A stretch of 6,152 bases of DNA from positions 1-6,152 of the forward strand of contig CAOMFZ010000122.1 in assembly GCA_948482415.1 (NCBI GenBank), given 5' to 3'. A program made the position numbers and the translations under genes. Source of the DNA: an uncultured Mailhella sp. (GTDB lineage: Bacteria > Desulfobacterota > Desulfovibrionia > Desulfovibrionales > Desulfovibrionaceae). This document shows, one piece after another, positions 4,504-6,152 of the stretch; positions within the stretch are counted from its first letter, which is position 1; every line of letters starts with the position of its first letter. Below the pieces are notes generated by a model. It ran no database searches and was not told where the DNA came from. It saw only the letters and a list, made by a program, of their open reading frames with translations.

Positions 4504-5994
4504 ATGTTAAAGCTTATCTCAACACCATGGATCAGACAGCTTTTTTTCTTTCTTTTAGGACCGGCACTTTGTTTTTTACTGTATGATTTGGAACCGTTAG
4601 AAGGTATGAATCAGGACGGTATGCGCTGCCTCGCTGCCTGTCTTTGGATGATGGTTTGGTGGATGACAGAAGTTTTGCCTATTCCTGTTACTTCACTTAT
4701 TGCTATTCCTGTTTTTGGTTTTTTAGGTATTATGCAGCCGGAAAAAGTATTTGCATTGATGGGACACCCTGCAATGATGCTTATTTTTGGTGCAACTATT
4801 ATTGTTGGTTTATGGAAAGAAAGTAACCTTATAGAACGGTATGCGTATTGGTGTTTTAATTTGCCCTTTATCAAAGGTGATCCTGTGCGCATGATATTCG
4901 TTTTTGTTTTTGGTGCTGGTATGTTATCAGCTATTTCACCCAATATTCCCCTGACTGTTTTGTTTGCTTCTGTGGCGGTCACTATCGCAAAGTCATGTCA
5001 ATATGATAAAAATAACAATATGATACGGTCATTTTTTACTGTATCGGCTATTGCTCCGGCTTTAGGCGGGGTGGGGACTCCCCTTGGCGGCGCACCCAAT
5101 ATTTTGGTTATTGCCATGATTGCTACTTTGCTCGGACATGATGTCACCTTTATGGAATGGTCTGCCCTTGGTATGCCTTTGGTCTTTATTATTTTGTTTA
5201 CACTCTTTTTAGTCACCATGTTTTTATTCCCGACAAAGAAAGGGGGAGAATTTAATCTTGAAGGCGGATTTATCAAGGATAAACTTGAAAGCCTGGGACC
5301 TGTTTCTCTGCATGAACATATTGCAATCTGGATTATGATTATTGCCCTTGTTTTGTGGAGTTCAGGCAATAAAATCTTTATGTCATTGGGTATGCCGGAA
5401 ATTGCCAAGATGATGAATGGACCTGTTATTGCTGCATTTTTAGGTATTGCAACATTTATCATTCCTTTCAAAAAGGATAAGAATACAAATAAGTTTGTAT
5501 TCTCAATGAATTGGCAGCAGGCAGTCCGCAATATTGAATGGGGCGTTATTGTTCTGCAAATTGGCGGTATTGCTTTTGGACAAGTCTTGCTGCAAGGCGG
5601 CGTCGATATTTGGATTGTAGGAATTATTAAGAGTGTTATCGGTGATATTTCACCTGTGGCTATTTGGTTTCTGCTTATCGTTATCACCGGATTTTTCTCA
5701 CAGCTTATTCTTGCCTTTGCTGTTATTTCTCTTATGCTTCCTATTACAGCTGCCATTGCGAAGCTGTATGGACTTGATCCTTTACTTGTTTGTCTTTCTG
5801 TTGGTTTTGTTTCAAACCTCACAACCATGTTCCCATTTTCTTCTGTGCCTGTTGCAATCGTTCTTTCAGGAAGTGAGGGCTATGCTAATCCAAGAGACTT
5901 TATTAAGAGCGGATTTTGCAATACCGTAGTGGTTACCCTGATAGTTTTTGCTTTCTGTTATTTCCTGGGACCAACCATTCTGTATTCATTGTAA
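4504..5994 (+). CDS. DASS (SLC13/INDY-type) anion transporter, divergent
   Basis: This is a 496-residue inner-membrane protein with about 11-12 hydrophobic segments. WWMTEVLPIPVTSL (52-65) is the hallmark of the divalent anion:sodium symporter family. The two inverted repeats are visible: the first ends with GVGTPLGGAPN (189-199), the second with SNLTTMFPFSSVPV (437-450), each corresponding to the ion- and substrate-binding loops. Both tip motifs that are SNT in well-studied members differ: SPN (145-147) in the first repeat and SQL (399-401) in the second. Family substrates are di- and tricarboxylates, sulfate and some sulfonates, usually with Na+. The changed tips suggest another anion. It is the last gene of the operon, with AGGAGA at 4493-4498, and presumably imports the flavoprotein's substrate or exchanges it for the product. 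Confidence 0.9.
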   Translation: MLKLISTPWIRQLFFFLLGPALCFLLYDLEPLEGMNQDGMRCLAACLWMMVWWMTEVLPIPVTSLIAIPVFGFLGIMQPEKVFALMGHPAMMLIFGATIIVGLWKESNLIERYAYWCFNLPFIKGDPVRMIFVFVFGAGMLSAISPNIPLTVLFASVAVTIAKSCQYDKNNNMIRSFFTVSAIAPALGGVGTPLGGAPNILVIAMIATLLGHDVTFMEWSALGMPLVFIILFTLFLVTMFLFPTKKGGEFNLEGGFIKDKLESLGPVSLHEHIAIWIMIIALVLWSSGNKIFMSLGMPEIAKMMNGPVIAAFLGIATFIIPFKKDKNTNKFVFSMNWQQAVRNIEWGVIVLQIGGIAFGQVLLQGGVDIWIVGIIKSVIGDISPVAIWFLLIVITGFFSQLILAFAVISLMLPITAAIAKLYGLDPLLVCLSVGFVSNLTTMFPFSSVPVAIVLSGSEGYANPRDFIKSGFCNTVVVTLIVFAFCYFLGPTILYSL

Positions 5995-6014
5995 AAGATA
6001 ATCCTTGTTAAAAT

Positions 6015-6048
6015 AAAGACCATTTGCCTGGCGCAGGTGGTCTTTTTG
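6015..6048 (+). terminator. Intrinsic terminator of the operon
   Basis: AAAGACCATTTGC (6015-6027) pairs with GCAGGTGGTCTTT (6033-6045) over 13 positions including two G-U pairs, around the loop CTGGC. TTTTTGTTT follows or overlaps the stem end. It lies about 20 bases after the transporter stop. The other strand has a T-rich run too, so it may work in both directions. Confidence 0.85.
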
Positions 6049-6051
6049 TTT

Positions 6052-6114
6052 AGAGCATTTCCGCATAACATTCGTAATTTTTATTTTCCTTGGGGGGAAT
6101 TATTATCTCTGCTG
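6052..6114 (+). repeat. Dispersed repeat, right copy
   Basis: The segment starts AGAGCATTTCC, contains TAACATT and CTTGGG, and ends ATTATCTCTGCTG. It is the inverted relative of 74-134. It begins directly after the operon terminator. Conservation stops just beyond CTGCTG-CGC, where the two flanks diverge. Confidence 0.6.
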
Positions 6115-6152
6115 TCGCTGCTTTAGTCGTTGTGACGCAGGAAACTACGAAT
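6070..6152. repeat. Inverted repeat pair at the right edge
   Basis: ATTCGTAATTT (6070-6080) and AAACTACGAAT (6142-6152) are inverted copies with one mismatch in 11, spanning 83 bases. The right arm touches the window end, so the true arm length is unknown. It could be a stem, a small element end or an attachment-like site. Chance cannot be excluded. Confidence 0.35.
6090..6152 (+). other. Possible partial coding frame at the right edge
   Basis: From a TTG at 6090 a frame stays open to the window end for 21 codons and includes IIISAVAALVVVTQETTN. It aligns in frame with the left-edge frame MIISA, but the position of the left ATG is ATT here (6099-6101). No good ribosome binding site precedes the TTG. 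It may be a real gene start, a decayed one, or an accident of the repeat. Confidence 0.2.

Noticed and set aside
4998..5828. Long minus-strand frame (276 codons) opposite the transporter
   Set aside because: It mirrors the hydrophobic DASS gene, has no recognisable family or ribosome binding site, and the plus-strand gene explains the region fully.
1..6152. tRNA, rRNA, CRISPR array or transposase gene
   Set aside because: No cloverleaf, regularly spaced direct repeats or transposase/integrase motifs were seen on either strand.

Overview
The window is AT-rich bacterial DNA with Shine-Dalgarno-preceded genes, a sigma-54 enhancer-binding regulator, and an iron-sulfur/flavin oxidoreductase pair with no oxygen-dependent genes. 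This suggests an anaerobe or fermenter. The oxidoreductase resembles the AprBA (adenylylsulfate reductase) branch seen in sulfate/sulfite reducers and some anaerobic Firmicutes. A low-GC member of Desulfovibrionaceae, or an anaerobic Firmicute/Negativicute, would fit, but the sequence alone does not decide.

Layout. (1) 1-600, minus strand: a frame running off the left edge, then a BrnT/BrnA toxin-antitoxin locus. The BrnA antitoxin is intact, but the BrnT toxin has lost its middle by an in-frame deletion. The locus has a good sigma-70-type promoter overlapped by an imperfect 21-bp palindrome. (2) 600-851: intergenic DNA with two tandem near-perfect palindromes and an AT-rich hairpin. (3) 852-2339, minus strand: a full-length GAF/AAA+/Fis-HTH sigma-54-dependent activator. 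(4) 2340-2502: divergent control region with two perfect palindromes placed like upstream activator sites and a -24/-12-like promoter. (5) 2503-5994, plus strand: a three-gene operon encoding an 8-cysteine 2[4Fe-4S] ferredoxin, a 562-residue AprA/FrdA-type cytoplasmic flavoprotein, and a 496-residue DASS (SLC13-family) anion transporter. A strong hairpin abuts the transporter's ribosome binding site, and an intrinsic terminator closes the operon. (6) 6051-6152: a repeat whose inverted relative lies at the left edge.

How it may work (inference): the GAF domain senses a small molecule, the activator turns on the operon from the shared intergenic region, the DASS protein imports an organic or inorganic anion, and the ferredoxin-flavoprotein pair reduces or oxidises it in the cytoplasm. 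The flavoprotein lacks the HGANR-type signature of succinate dehydrogenase/fumarate reductase and, by hand alignment, the AprA active-site His. The transporter lacks both canonical SNT motifs. The substrate is therefore probably not plain succinate/fumarate or APS, and this operon is the best candidate for an undescribed system. The inverted repeats at the two edges may frame the whole segment.
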